Positions 1-12,436 of a stretch of 64,000 bases of DNA are shown piece after piece. The translations under genes were made by a program, and so were the position numbers. Positions within the stretch are counted from its first letter, which is position 1; the number at the start of each line of letters is the position of its first letter. Source of the DNA: Litoreibacter ascidiaceicola (GTDB taxonomy: Bacteria > Pseudomonadota > Alphaproteobacteria > Rhodobacterales > Rhodobacteraceae); assembly GCF_900129235.1 (NCBI RefSeq), contig NZ_FQUV01000006.1, positions 186,001 through 250,000 on the forward strand, in the 5' to 3' direction. The notes under the pieces are model-generated. The model did not search any database. It was not told the DNA's origin and was given only the letters and a program-made list of their open reading frames with translations.

Positions 1-2
1 CA

Positions 3-91
3 GGAATGAGAATTCCGTTGGACGATTCAGGGGTATCTGTAGGGATCGTTGATGGCATGGAAACAAGTAAACATGTGTTTCCTTATGGCGT

Positions 92-95
<4 letters not shown>
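3..95 (+). CDS. possible C-terminal end of a gene cut by the window edge
   Basis: A frame stays open from the left edge to a TAA at 93-95, encoding about 30 residues that end in KHVFPYGV. It would converge on the zntB-like gene with the two stop codons overlapping, an arrangement seen several times elsewhere in this window. The stretch is too short to assign to a family and could be non-coding sequence that happens to be open. Nothing else was seen in bases 1-91. Confidence 0.25.
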
Positions 96-3006
<2,911 letters not shown>

Positions 3007-3077
3007 TTACTCAGGCTTACGCGCACGTCACGCAAAACGCGGCGTCATGCGCGCAACTTCTCGGGTAAGTCTGATCT

Positions 3078-3458
3078 TCAAGCAGTCTCGACGCAATGCC
3101 GGCGAAACGCTTTCTTCAACATGTCGAGTTCCGACCGCAGCAAGTCCATCTCGGCGCGGATGTCGTCGGACAGAACTTCACCCGTCACAATCGTAAAGCT
3201 GTCCAAGGTATCGCCTGTCGGCTTTTCGTTGATCAGAAAGGTTTGCACTCCATCCGTCAGAACCTCGCGAGGGATATTGAAGCGCACATGCCATGTGTTC
3301 CCGAGACTTGCGTCCTCGGTGACCGACAAGCCATCCAATTCGCGTTCCAGATGAACCGCGACCAAATCAGGATGGTAGTTTTCCACGGTTTCAGCGCTCA
3401 GGACTGCTTCATAGGTTCCGGCCTGAATACGTGTTTTGGTCAGGATGACTTTGCTCAT
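3078..3458 (-). CDS. uncharacterised 126-aa protein
   Basis: The family is not recognised. The protein is soluble with no signal peptide or membrane segment. The first ~90 residues look beta-rich. The C-terminal ~30 have a heptad-like pattern (MDLLRSELDMLKKAF), suggesting a short coiled coil and oligomerisation. It lies 12 bp downstream of the 257-aa gene at 3471-4244 on the same strand, so the two are probably co-transcribed. Codon use matches the neighbours, which supports a real gene. No function is proposed. Confidence 0.7.
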   Translation of the reverse strand: MSKVILTKTRIQAGTYEAVLSAETVENYHPDLVAVHLERELDGLSVTEDASLGNTWHVRFNIPREVLTDGVQTFLINEKPTGDTLDSFTIVTGEVLSDDIRAEMDLLRSELDMLKKAFRRHCVETA

Positions 3459-3470
3459 GTGGCGTGTTCC

Positions 3471-4244
3471 TTAGAAATCGGCGCGCGGGCGGCGGCTGAA
3501 TGTCACGTCGCGCAGATTGATCTCGTTCATTTCCGGACCCTCGAATATCAAATCCATCCAGATACGCTCTAAACGGCGTTCGCTGATTTTGGTATGCGCT
3601 AGATCGAACTCGACCATCATCTCAGAGCCATCCAGCGGCAACTCGCGCACAACTTGCTCCACGTTGGGGCCATATTTGATGTTCAGACGTGCGAAAATTT
3701 CTAACGGTTTTTCGGTTTCTACTTCTGTGTCCATTCTCAGGATGTGGTTCTTCCTAAGGCCATCAATGGCATTTTCCGGCAAATCGATAACCAAACTCAG
3801 GAAGCTTCCATCAAATTTGAACACATCCATGCGAAGTCCAAATGGTGCAAGATCGCCTTCGCGGGTGTTTCGTACTTGGCGCAGAGTCAGCTCGGAAATT
3901 TGGCAATCGTGGTAGACTGTCGCTGAATTGCCAATTCTGGTCCGGCTCTCGACGGCGGCGATACCCACGGGCGATACCGGGCCACGCCAAAGCTCTGGCC
4001 GATGCGACCAATCCGATTGCGCGGGTTTGCGGATAGCGTTCGAGCCGATTCGGGGCAAGGTCAGTCGTGCGTCGGCTACATGGGTGACCTGATCAACCCG
4101 CCGACGCATTTGACGGGCTTGCGCGCGCAGGTGCCGCAAAAGCGATAAATCTATGGTCTCGGCGTCTTGCACCGCGGCCTCCCAACGGCGCAAGGTCCGG
4201 CGGTGAAGCCGCCGTCGCACGAATTCTCGCATCCGATCCATCAT
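3471..4244 (-). CDS. uncharacterised 257-aa protein, DUF6478-like
   Basis: This resembles a Rhodobacteraceae-restricted family that I recall as DUF6478; the identification is from memory. It has a strongly basic N-terminus (MMDRMREFVRRRLHRR), then a helical stretch to about residue 65, then a long beta-rich part with a WRGPVSP segment. No signal peptide or transmembrane helix is evident, so it is probably cytoplasmic or peripherally membrane-bound through the basic helix. The start is the first of two close ATGs. The 126-aa gene follows after 12 bp. Confidence 0.7.
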   Translation of the reverse strand: MMDRMREFVRRRLHRRTLRRWEAAVQDAETIDLSLLRHLRAQARQMRRRVDQVTHVADARLTLPRIGSNAIRKPAQSDWSHRPELWRGPVSPVGIAAVESRTRIGNSATVYHDCQISELTLRQVRNTREGDLAPFGLRMDVFKFDGSFLSLVIDLPENAIDGLRKNHILRMDTEVETEKPLEIFARLNIKYGPNVEQVVRELPLDGSEMMVEFDLAHTKISERRLERIWMDLIFEGPEMNEINLRDVTFSRRPRADF

Positions 4245-4314
4245 AGGTGTTGAGACAGTCCTGTTAGCTTTGAATTAGACGGCTAGCATTGTTTCTATAT
4301 TGCAAACAATGGTT

Positions 4315-5022
4315 TCAACCAAGTATTCGGCGAAGGAGTCCCGTCTTGGCAACATTTCCAACAGAAGAGCGAGTAGCGTTCTTGGTTGCCACAGCTTGGC
4401 TTTCCATCAGGACATTGCCAAAGTCATACAGTGTCTGAAGGCCGTCCGCGCTGCTGATAGGCGCGTCTTTTAGACCAAGAACCGACAGTGCTACCACCGA
4501 GTTCTTCACATCAAAGTAACCACGCCAGTAGGTATTCGTCGTTTCTGCCAACAAAGGCGTGCCGATATCCCGTGCGTGAACAAAAAAGGCCCCGTTACGG
4601 GTAAAACTGTCGAGTATCTCGACGGTACCAGCATCTCCAGTCGCACTTAGCACTGCTTTCCCGGACTCGGAGTTAAAAAACTCATCCAAGGCCGTTTCGG
4701 ATTCACCAATTGTAGGACCGTTCTTTCCAGCAGGGAGCACCGACGCAGTTGCAATGGCATTCACAAAGGGTTGCGGCAGTTCTTCATCGCCTGAAATGGC
4801 TGCGCAGTTGCCGAACACGACAAACGCTTGTGCTGGACGATGTTTCGAGGATTCCCGGTCAACACAGAAACCAGTTGGCCCGCGCAAAACAATCCGGTCG
4901 GCAGTGACGGTAATCTCCGTTTGGGCCGCTTTCGATCCGCTATTGGAAAGTCCGGCCAGCGGGTTTTCCCCGCAAGCCGATACTGCAAATGCAACTGCCG
5001 TAAGAACAACCGTCAAGCGCAC
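4315..5022 (-). CDS. uncharacterised lipoprotein downstream of ilvD
   Basis: 235 residues from a GTG at 5022. The frame is open further upstream inside ilvD, but that extension is an ilvD shadow. The GTG start gives a clean lipoprotein signal (MRLTVVLTAVAFAVSAC, lipobox VSAC with Cys17). The mature part is beta-rich, with a segment ADRIVLRGPTGFCVD near residue 45 and no catalytic motif I recognise. The start lies only 4 bp after the ilvD stop, so translation is probably coupled to ilvD although no metabolic link is obvious. Function unknown. Confidence 0.75.
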   Translation of the reverse strand: MRLTVVLTAVAFAVSACGENPLAGLSNSGSKAAQTEITVTADRIVLRGPTGFCVDRESSKHRPAQAFVVFGNCAAISGDEELPQPFVNAIATASVLPAGKNGPTIGESETALDEFFNSESGKAVLSATGDAGTVEILDSFTRNGAFFVHARDIGTPLLAETTNTYWRGYFDVKNSVVALSVLGLKDAPISSADGLQTLYDFGNVLMESQAVATKNATRSSVGNVAKTGLLRRILG

Positions 5023-5026
5023 TGGA

Positions 5027-6760
5027 TCAGAGATCCATGTAGATATGCTGCTCTGCCTTAGCACCCGGGTGGGTACAGGCACCAAACTTCGCAGAGCCGA
5101 CCAGCTGCGAATATTTCCACAGCGCACCGGAAGCGTAAATCGTGTCGCGCGGGCCTTTCCAGTTGGCTTTGCGCTCTGCGAGCTCGTCATCAGTAAGATC
5201 CACACTGATTTCACCAGAGATCGCGTTCAACGTAATCACGTCGCCGTTCTTGAGCAGCGCAATCGGACCACCATGCGCAGCTTCCGGGCCGACATGGCCC
5301 ACGCAGAATCCACGGGTCGCTCCAGAGAAACGACCGTCGGTGATCAATGCCACCTTCTTGCCCATGCCTTGCCCGGAAAGTGCCGCAGTGGTCGCCAGCA
5401 TTTCGCGCATGCCGGGGCCGCCCGCGGGTCCCTCGTTGCGGATAACCAGCACTTCGCCTTCTTCGTATTCGCGCGTTTGAACCGCGTCGAACGCATCTTC
5501 TTCGCACTCGAACACACGCGCTGGGCCAGTGAACATCTGGTGCTGGGAGGACATGCCTGCGACCTTCACGATTGCACCTTCAGGGGCGAGGTTGCCCTTG
5601 AGGCCAACAACACCGCCTGTTTTCGAAAGCGGCTCACCGATCGAGTAGATCACCTTGCCGTCAGCTTCCAACTCCACGCGGTCTATTTCTTCGCCGATGG
5701 AATAGCCAGTTGCGGTCATGCAGTCTTCGTGGATTAGACCCGCTTTGCGCAGCTCTTTCATGATGACAGGAACACCGCCCGCTTCATAAAGGTCCTTGGC
5801 CACATACTGCCCGCCGGGTTTCAGATCGACGAAGTACGGCGTGTCACGGAAAATCTCGCAGACGTCATCCAGATCGAAGTCGATGCCAGCCTCATGCGCC
5901 ATTGCTGGCAGGTGCAGACCGGCATTGGTCGACCCACCGGTACAGGCAACAACCCGCGCTGCGTTCTGAAGGGATTCCAGCGTCACGATATCCCGCGCGC
6001 GAATGTTCTTCTCCAGCAGGTTCATGACCGCTTGGCCGGACGCGATGGAATAGTGATCGCGGCTCTCATATGGCGCAGGTGCACCAGCGGAGTTTGGCAG
6101 CGCCAAACCAATCGCCTCGGACACGCAGGCCATGGTGTTGGCCGTGAACTGACCGCCACAAGCGCCCGCAGACGGGCAAGCAACGCGCTCCAGCGTGCGC
6201 AGAGCCTCGTCGGACATATTGCCTGCTTGATGTTCGCCCACCGCTTCGAATACGTCTTGGACGGTGACGTCCTTGCCGTTCAGCCGGCCCGGAAGGATGG
6301 AGCCGCCGTAAATAAACACCGAAGGTGTGTTGAGGCGGATCATCGCCATCATCATACCCGGAAGGGATTTATCACAGCCTGCCAAGCCCACAATAGCGTC
6401 GTAGCAGTGGCCGCGCATGGTTAACTCAACCGTGTCGGCAATGGCTTCGCGCGACGCCAAAGAGGACCGCATGCCCTCGTGACCCATCGCGATACCGTCG
6501 GTCACGGTGATCGTGGTGAATTCACGCGGAGTACCGTTGCCTTGCTTGACGCCCAGTTTCACGGCTTGTGCCTGACGGTTCAGGGAAATGTTGCAGGGGG
6601 CGGCCTCGTTCCAGCAGGTTGCGACACCCACGAAAGGCTGGTGAATTTCCTCGTCGCCAAGGCCCATCGCATAGAAATATGACCGGTGTGGCGCCCGCGA
6701 CGGGCCCTCGGTCACATGACGGCTGGGCATGTTGGTTTTGTCGGTAGGTTTCTTCAGCAT
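5027..6760 (-). CDS. ilvD: dihydroxy-acid dehydratase
   Basis: 577 residues. It dehydrates 2,3-dihydroxy-isovalerate and 2,3-dihydroxy-3-methylvalerate in valine/isoleucine synthesis and needs an Fe-S cluster and Mg2+. Visible family motifs are [21 protein letters not shown] and [16 protein letters not shown], which carry the cluster cysteines and metal-carbamate region; the C-terminus has [15 protein letters not shown]. The start at 6760 (MLKKPTDK) has a GGGAG ribosome site; the 35 further in-frame codons upstream look non-coding. The gene is divergent from the CPBP protease, and a lipoprotein gene follows 4 bp after its stop. Confidence 0.95.
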   Translation of the reverse strand: MLKKPTDKTNMPSRHVTEGPSRAPHRSYFYAMGLGDEEIHQPFVGVATCWNEAAPCNISLNRQAQAVKLGVKQGNGTPREFTTITVTDGIAMGHEGMRSSLASREAIADTVELTMRGHCYDAIVGLAGCDKSLPGMMMAMIRLNTPSVFIYGGSILPGRLNGKDVTVQDVFEAVGEHQAGNMSDEALRTLERVACPSAGACGGQFTANTMACVSEAIGLALPNSAGAPAPYESRDHYSIASGQAVMNLLEKNIRARDIVTLESLQNAARVVACTGGSTNAGLHLPAMAHEAGIDFDLDDVCEIFRDTPYFVDLKPGGQYVAKDLYEAGGVPVIMKELRKAGLIHEDCMTATGYSIGEEIDRVELEADGKVIYSIGEPLSKTGGVVGLKGNLAPEGAIVKVAGMSSQHQMFTGPARVFECEEDAFDAVQTREYEEGEVLVIRNEGPAGGPGMREMLATTAALSGQGMGKKVALITDGRFSGATRGFCVGHVGPEAAHGGPIALLKNGDVITLNAISGEISVDLTDDELAERKANWKGPRDTIYASGALWKYSQLVGSAKFGACTHPGAKAEQHIYMDL

Positions 6761-6881
6761 GGATGGCTCCCTCAAAAGCGTTGCGAAACGGAATAAAGCC
6801 CAAGCCCAACAGGCACAAGCGCGATTGCACCTGAGGTTTTGCGGCGATAGCGTGGCGAAAACCACGTTGAGGCGCTTGCAT

Positions 6882-7784
6882 ATGCTCAGAACTCCGGCTT
6901 TCGAGGCCTTTATAGCGCCCGCCCGCGTCTATCCAGCATTTTGGCGAATTGTCATAGGCTTGCTCACAGGCCTCGGCGTTTACATGTTGGGTGCAGCGGT
7001 TGTCTTATGGTTCGGGATCGACCTGCTCTCCGGTGTGTTCCCCGAATTGGAAGGTCTGGATGCCTTCGCGCTTCTTTACGGTAACGGTACATCGCCTGGC
7101 CAAATGGCCTTAATCCTTGCGACCTTTATCCCTATGGGCTTGGGAGCCTTCGCGATGGCTGCGTGGCACTGGCGTGGCCCTGCGTCCCTTTTTGGACCTT
7201 CGCCAAGGTTTTGGCGTAACTTTTTCATTGCGATAGCGGTGCTGGCCGCCGCGAATGCTATCTTCTTCGCGGCAGAGCGCCTCATCGCGCCTGAAACCTA
7301 TGCTCCCAACGTGCCCTTTGCGGCTTGGATCAAGCATTTGACTTGGGCGGTACCGCTCCTGTTCATCCAAACCACGTCCGAGGAGCTGGTCTTTCGGGGC
7401 TACCTCCAACAGCAGCTCGCAGCGCGGTTTAACAGCCCGATAATATGGATGATATTGCCAGCATTGTTATTCGGTGCGGGGCACTACGATGATACGATAG
7501 ACCCGACACTTGCCCTATTGATCGTATTTGCCACAACGATGTTCGGGATTATCGCGGCGGATCTAACCCGCTTAACAAGCAATCTTGCCGCTGCGATGGG
7601 CTTTCACTTCGCCAATAACTTTGTTGCGCTACTATTGGTCGGTGTTCCGGGTGAGTTGTCGGGGCTTGCACTTTATCATGCGCCATTCACAATGGATGAT
7701 ACGTCCATCCTTATGAACTACATCATCCTTGATATAGCTGTGATGTTCGTGATCTGGGCCGTTCTCCGCCGCGCGTTGCGTTGA
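6882..7784 (+). CDS. CPBP-family intramembrane metalloprotease
   Basis: 300 residues with about eight hydrophobic segments. The CPBP (CAAX protease/Abi) motifs are intact: [10 protein letters not shown] (E167, E168, R172), GAGHYDD (H201) and HFANN (H242, N246). These form the membrane-embedded zinc site of the Rce1-like fold. Substrates of bacterial members are mostly unknown; roles range from peptide maturation to immunity against bacteriocins. The start at 6882 (MLRTPAF) was chosen over upstream in-frame codons that overlap the ilvD promoter region. The gene is divergent from ilvD and 55 bp before accD. Confidence 0.88.
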   Translation: MLRTPAFEAFIAPARVYPAFWRIVIGLLTGLGVYMLGAAVVLWFGIDLLSGVFPELEGLDAFALLYGNGTSPGQMALILATFIPMGLGAFAMAAWHWRGPASLFGPSPRFWRNFFIAIAVLAAANAIFFAAERLIAPETYAPNVPFAAWIKHLTWAVPLLFIQTTSEELVFRGYLQQQLAARFNSPIIWMILPALLFGAGHYDDTIDPTLALLIVFATTMFGIIAADLTRLTSNLAAAMGFHFANNFVALLLVGVPGELSGLALYHAPFTMDDTSILMNYIILDIAVMFVIWAVLRRALR

Positions 7785-7839
7785 TTGCAATTTCCCAGCC
7801 TCGGGATTATCTGGACATAAGCAACGGGAGCAGAGCCTC

Positions 7840-8766
7840 ATGAACTGGATTTCCAACTACGTCCGGCCAACCATCAACTCGCTATTCTCGCGCCGGGAGG
7901 TGCCTGAGAACCTTTGGACCAAATGCGACGAGTGCGGCACGATGCTGTTCCATCGCGAACTGTCTGACAACCAGAACGTGTGCTCCAACTGCGACCATCA
8001 CATGCCGATCACAGCGCGCGAGCGGTTCACCGCACTGTTCGACGGTGGGATATTTACAGAGGTTGCTGTCCCCGCGCCTGTGGCCGACCCGCTGCACTTC
8101 AAAGATCAAAAGAAATATCCGGACCGCATGAAGGCTGCCGTTAAGAAGACCGGTGAGAAGGAAGCGATGTTGGTTGCCGAAGGTGAAATCCTTCGCACGC
8201 CAATCGTGGCTGCTGCGCAAGATTTTAGCTTCATGGGCGGCTCGATGAGCATGTATGTCGGGAATGCAATCATCGCGGCTGCTGAACGCGCCGTGGAAAA
8301 ACGCCTTCCGTTGGTTCTTTTTTCCGCTGCTGGCGGTGCGCGGATGCAAGAAGGCATTCTTGGCCTGATGCAGATGCCGCGTACGACCATCGCGGTCGAG
8401 ATGCTAAAAGAAGCGGGCTTACCCTACATCGTTGTGTTGACCCATCCAACGACAGGCGGCGTAACGGCGTCCTATGCGATGTTGGGCGACGTGCAGATTG
8501 CTGAACCGAATGCGCTTATCGGCTTCGCAGGCGCGCGCGTGATTGAGCAAACCATCCGTGAAAAACTGCCTGAGGGCTTCCAGCGCGCTGAATATTTGCT
8601 CGACCACGGCATGCTGGATCGGGTGACACACCGCAAGAATATCAAGAACGAATTGGTAACGATCATCCGTATGCTCACTGGCCTGCCCCCTGCGGTCCAA
8701 GGCGATTTACCGGCACCAGCGCCAGAAGCCGAGGCGGGCGTGAAGCCTGCGGAACCCGCCAAGTGA
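7840..8766 (+). CDS. accD: acetyl-CoA carboxylase carboxyltransferase subunit beta
   Basis: 308 residues. This is one half of the carboxyltransferase that moves CO2 from biotin to acetyl-CoA in the first step of fatty-acid synthesis. The N-terminal four-cysteine zinc ribbon is intact (C29, C32, C48, C51). It is followed by the crotonase-like carboxyltransferase fold (AAGGARMQEG, TTGGVTASYAMLGD). The C-terminal ~20 residues are a low-complexity Ala/Pro/Glu tail. The stop overlaps the GTG start of folC by 4 bp, the conserved accD-folC pair. Confidence 0.97.
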   Translation: MNWISNYVRPTINSLFSRREVPENLWTKCDECGTMLFHRELSDNQNVCSNCDHHMPITARERFTALFDGGIFTEVAVPAPVADPLHFKDQKKYPDRMKAAVKKTGEKEAMLVAEGEILRTPIVAAAQDFSFMGGSMSMYVGNAIIAAAERAVEKRLPLVLFSAAGGARMQEGILGLMQMPRTTIAVEMLKEAGLPYIVVLTHPTTGGVTASYAMLGDVQIAEPNALIGFAGARVIEQTIREKLPEGFQRAEYLLDHGMLDRVTHRKNIKNELVTIIRMLTGLPPAVQGDLPAPAPEAEAGVKPAEPAK

Positions 8767-10034
8767 CACAATCCAGCGACGCTATCCTCGACAGGATGAT
8801 GGCGCTTCACCCCAAGATCATAGACCTGACCCTTGACCGCGTATGGCGCTTGCTGGAAACGCTTGACCATCCCGAGACCAAGTTGCCGCCGGTAATTCAC
8901 ATCGCTGGGACCAATGGAAAAGGGTCTACACAAGCGATGATCCGCGCTGGAATGGAAGGCGCTGGCAAGTTGGTTCACGCCTACACCTCGCCACATCTGG
9001 CACGGTTTCACGAGCGTATTCGCCTTGCCGGGAAATTGATTTCAGAAGAGTACCTCACCGAGGTTCTTGACGAATGTTACACGTCCAACGGGCCTGACTC
9101 GATCACCTATTTCGAGATTACGACAGTCGCCGCTTTGCTCGCTTTTAGCCGTATTAGAGCCGATTTTATACTTTTGGAGGTAGGTCTGGGCGGGCGGCTG
9201 GACGCCACGAATGTGATCGCTAAGCCAGAGGTTTCGGTGATCACGCCGATCTCTATCGACCACGAGAGTTATTTGGGTAATACGCTTTCCAAGATCGCCT
9301 TCGAAAAGGCCGGCATCATCAAGCGTAGTGTGCCTTGCGTGGTCGGACCTCAGCCTGATGAAGCGATGGAAGTGATCGAAGCACAAGCAGCCAAACTTGG
9401 TGCTCCCCTTCTGGCGTATGGGCAGCACTGGCACGTCTGGGAAGAACGCGGTCGGCTGATTTTCCAGGACGAACGCGGCCTGATGGATCTGCCATTGCCC
9501 GCCCTGTTGGGTGCGCACCAAATCCAGAATGCAGGTGCTGCGCTTGCCGTTCTCCGGCATCTTGGCTTTGATGAGACCGCTTGCGAGGCTGCGATGGGTC
9601 AAGCGGTTTGGCCCGCCCGCATGCAGCGCTTGAAAACTGGGCCATTGGTGGATGCTGCAGGTTCCGCGGAGCTCTGGCTTGATGGCGGGCACAACCCCGC
9701 AGCGGGGGAGGCACTGTCTGCACTTTTGAAGACACTGCCCCCGAAACCGACCCATTTGGTGTGTGGGATGCTTAATACCAAAGACGTCGTTGGCTATATG
9801 AGACCGCTCGCCGAGATAGCCCAAACTCTCCACGCTGTTCCAATTCCGGGGGAGCAGGCGACGTTATCAGCAGAACAAACTGCTACCGCTGCGCGGGAGG
9901 CGGGCTTGCAAGCGCAGGAGTCAGAAACGGTCTTGGCTGCGATCAAAGATATATCTTCAATCGACCCAAACGCCCGCATTCTGATTTGCGGCTCGCTTTA
10001 CCTTGCTGGTGGTGTATTGCGCGAAAACGGCTAA
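8763..10034 (+). CDS. folC: bifunctional dihydrofolate synthase / folylpolyglutamate synthase
   Basis: 423 residues. It adds glutamate to dihydropteroate and to reduced folates. The P-loop GTNGKGST sits at 49-56, as expected for the Mur-ligase superfamily, followed by SPHLARFHERIR and GLGGRLDATNV. The C-terminal Mur-ligase domain contains LDGGHNPAAGEAL. It starts with GTG inside the accD stop (GTGA). It ends convergent with zapE; the two genes share 4 bp at their stops. Confidence 0.96.
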   Translation: MTQSSDAILDRMMALHPKIIDLTLDRVWRLLETLDHPETKLPPVIHIAGTNGKGSTQAMIRAGMEGAGKLVHAYTSPHLARFHERIRLAGKLISEEYLTEVLDECYTSNGPDSITYFEITTVAALLAFSRIRADFILLEVGLGGRLDATNVIAKPEVSVITPISIDHESYLGNTLSKIAFEKAGIIKRSVPCVVGPQPDEAMEVIEAQAAKLGAPLLAYGQHWHVWEERGRLIFQDERGLMDLPLPALLGAHQIQNAGAALAVLRHLGFDETACEAAMGQAVWPARMQRLKTGPLVDAAGSAELWLDGGHNPAAGEALSALLKTLPPKPTHLVCGMLNTKDVVGYMRPLAEIAQTLHAVPIPGEQATLSAEQTATAAREAGLQAQESETVLAAIKDISSIDPNARILICGSLYLAGGVLRENG

Positions 10035-11113
10035 GTTAGAGCCTGTTCAGTACCCCATTCCGCAGCCTGCATTTCGCGCAACCGCGACGCGGTGCGTTCG
10101 AATTCGAACACGCCTTCGCCCTCAAGATACAGCCGTTCTGGTTGCGCAGCTGCTGAGCAAATCAGTCGAACCTTGCCTTCATACAAGGCGTCAATCAGGG
10201 TCACGAAGCGCTTTGCTTCGTTAAAGTTGTCACGCGAAAGGCAGGGGATGTCCTCAAGCACCAGAACGCGCACGTTTTCGGCCACAGCAAGATAGTCTGC
10301 CGCGCCTAAAGGTTGGCCGCATAGGTCAAAGAAGCTTGCCCGCGCGATCCCGTTTCGAAACGCCGGAAGGGTCAAATCACGCCCTTTGACCCGAAGAATC
10401 AATGGCTCGGCTGCGCCACCCGTAAGGCTTTGCCAGATATCAGAAATCTTCGCCTTTGCCACCGCGTTTGCAGGTGAGAAATAGACCTGCTCGCCTTCCA
10501 GCCGATCCTGACGGTAATCGGTCTCGGATGCCAGCTCGTGTACCGTCATACGGCTCTTTAGAAGGTCGATGAACGGGACAAAAAGATTGCGGTTCAATCC
10601 GTTCTTATACAGATCATCCGGCACCCTGTTCGAAGTCGTTACGATAACGACACCACTGGCAAAGAGGTTTTCGAACAGCCGCCCGACAATCATCGCATCA
10701 GTGATGTCGCTGATCTGCATTTCGTCAAAGCACAGAAGGCGGACATCTTGGGCAATGTCATCGGCAACCGGTTTGATCGCGTCGTCCACACCGGTTTTCC
10801 GCGCTTCGTGCATCGCACTGTGCACCTCTTGCATGAAGGCATGAAAGTGTACGCGGCGCTTGCGCGGTTCTGGCACGGTCTCAAAAAACAGGTCCATCAG
10901 CATCGACTTGCCGCGACCAACGCCACCCCACAGATACAAGCCCTTCACAGGCACATCATCTGTACCAAACAATCCGAACAGCTTCTTTTTGCCCGTTGAA
11001 TTTGCCATCTCTTCAGCGACGATATCAAAAAACGGCAGAGCCTCGATCTGCGCGGGGTCTGGGTTGATTTCCCCCGCTTGGACCTTGGCGTTGTATCTGT
11101 CTGTCAAAAGCAT
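10031..11113 (-). CDS. zapE: ZapE/AFG1-type ATPase, cell division
   Basis: 360 residues. AAA-type ATPase with Walker A GGVGRGKS (63-70), Walker B LLCFDEM and downstream sensor TTSNR. The family includes E. coli ZapE, which acts at the Z-ring, and the mitochondrial AFG1/LACE1 proteins. The start is the ATG at 11113 (MLLTDRYNA), typical for the family; a longer frame would run into the promoter of the divergent MFS gene. Cytoplasmic or membrane-peripheral. Confidence 0.93.
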   Translation of the reverse strand: MLLTDRYNAKVQAGEINPDPAQIEALPFFDIVAEEMANSTGKKKLFGLFGTDDVPVKGLYLWGGVGRGKSMLMDLFFETVPEPRKRRVHFHAFMQEVHSAMHEARKTGVDDAIKPVADDIAQDVRLLCFDEMQISDITDAMIVGRLFENLFASGVVIVTTSNRVPDDLYKNGLNRNLFVPFIDLLKSRMTVHELASETDYRQDRLEGEQVYFSPANAVAKAKISDIWQSLTGGAAEPLILRVKGRDLTLPAFRNGIARASFFDLCGQPLGAADYLAVAENVRVLVLEDIPCLSRDNFNEAKRFVTLIDALYEGKVRLICSAAAQPERLYLEGEGVFEFERTASRLREMQAAEWGTEQALT

Positions 11114-11197
11114 GTGGCACGTCTCATCAGTATTGCTTACCTCGTGTCGCAATATTCCTGAATTGACGCAAACCTGAAATTCACCGACGGTCTCGCG

Positions 11198-12436
11198 ATG
11201 GAACAAACACGTACCCCTCTTTTCACTCCGGTTCTCATTGTCGGTTGCATCATAATGATGCTCGGCTTCTCGATCCGCGCGAGCTTTGGAGTGTTCCAGA
11301 TTCCCATCGCTGAGGAATTTGGATGGCCGCGCGCCGATTTCAGTCTCGCTATCGCAATCCAGAACTTGGCTTGGGGTATCGGTCAGCCGATTTTCGGCGC
11401 GATTGCGGAAAAAATGGGGGACCGGAAAGCGATTATTCTGGGTGCCCTATTCTACGCTGCAGGGCTAGTTTTATCGTCTTTTGCTATCACGCCGGGCGAG
11501 CACCAGTTTTATGAGATACTTGTAGGTTTCGGAATTGCCGGGACGGGCTTCGGGGTGATCCTTGCTATGGTTGGCCGCGCCACGTCGGACGAGAACCGGT
11601 CGATGGCTCTGGGAATCGCGACTGCTGCGGGCTCTGCCGGTCAGGTTTTTGGCGCACCCGCAGCGGAATTCTTGTTGGGCTATTTCCCTTGGCAATCGGT
11701 CTTCCTGATCTTTGCTGCTGTCATGCTTCTGTCATTGTTTGCGCTTCCGCTTATGCGCGCACCCATGGCGACACGGTCGGAGTTGGAAGTTAGCTTGGGG
11801 ACAGTCCTAAAGCGCGCCTTTAGGGATCCATCCTATACGATGATCTTTCTGGGCTTCTTCTCCTGCGGCTATCAACTCGGATTTATCACCGCCCACTTTC
11901 CAGCGTTTATCACAGAGGTATGCGGCCCAATCTCAGGCGGCGGCTTGTTGGCGGGTATGGGGATTACCACCACGTCAGCTTTGGGCGCCCTGTCCATTGC
12001 TCTGATCGGGCTGTCCAATATCGGGGGAACGATCCTTGCGGGGTATCTGGGAAAGCGGCACTCCAAGAAATACCTGCTCGCGGGCATCTACGCAGGGCGA
12101 ACGGTCGTCGCCGCGTGGTTCATCCTGACCCCAATGACGCCAACAACGGTGATCATCTTCAGCCTCGCAATGGGGAGCCTGTGGCTCGCGACGGTGCCCC
12201 TCACCTCCGGTCTTGTGGCGCATATCTTTGGGCTTCGCTACATGGGCACGCTTTATGGAATCGTCTTCTTTTCCCACCAGTTAGGGTCTTTTTTGGGCGT
12301 CTGGCTTGGTGGAAAGCTCTACGATGTGACAGGCGACTATACGCTGGTTTGGTGGCTCGGTATCGGCGTTGGTGCGTTCAGTGCGATCGTGCATTTACCC
12401 GTGCGGGAAAAACCGTGGTCGGCTCAACCGGTGTAG
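11198..12436 (+). CDS. MFS transporter, twelve-helix
   Basis: 412 residues with twelve predicted membrane helices and an MFS loop motif GAIAEKMGDRKAI between helices 2 and 3. The N-terminus (SIRASFGVFQIPIAEEFGW) is like the oxalate/formate antiporter and monocarboxylate group, so an organic anion is the likely substrate, but the sequence does not fix this. The gene is divergent from zapE. It converges with the PhyH dioxygenase gene, the two overlapping by 13 bp at their ends. Confidence 0.85.
   Translation: MEQTRTPLFTPVLIVGCIIMMLGFSIRASFGVFQIPIAEEFGWPRADFSLAIAIQNLAWGIGQPIFGAIAEKMGDRKAIILGALFYAAGLVLSSFAITPGEHQFYEILVGFGIAGTGFGVILAMVGRATSDENRSMALGIATAAGSAGQVFGAPAAEFLLGYFPWQSVFLIFAAVMLLSLFALPLMRAPMATRSELEVSLGTVLKRAFRDPSYTMIFLGFFSCGYQLGFITAHFPAFITEVCGPISGGGLLAGMGITTTSALGALSIALIGLSNIGGTILAGYLGKRHSKKYLLAGIYAGRTVVAAWFILTPMTPTTVIIFSLAMGSLWLATVPLTSGLVAHIFGLRYMGTLYGIVFFSHQLGSFLGVWLGGKLYDVTGDYTLVWWLGIGVGAFSAIVHLPVREKPWSAQPV

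Noticed and set aside
4754-5737. 327-codon plus-strand frame opposite ilvD and the lipoprotein
   Set aside because: Antisense to strongly supported genes, low-complexity composition, no motif and no ribosome site.
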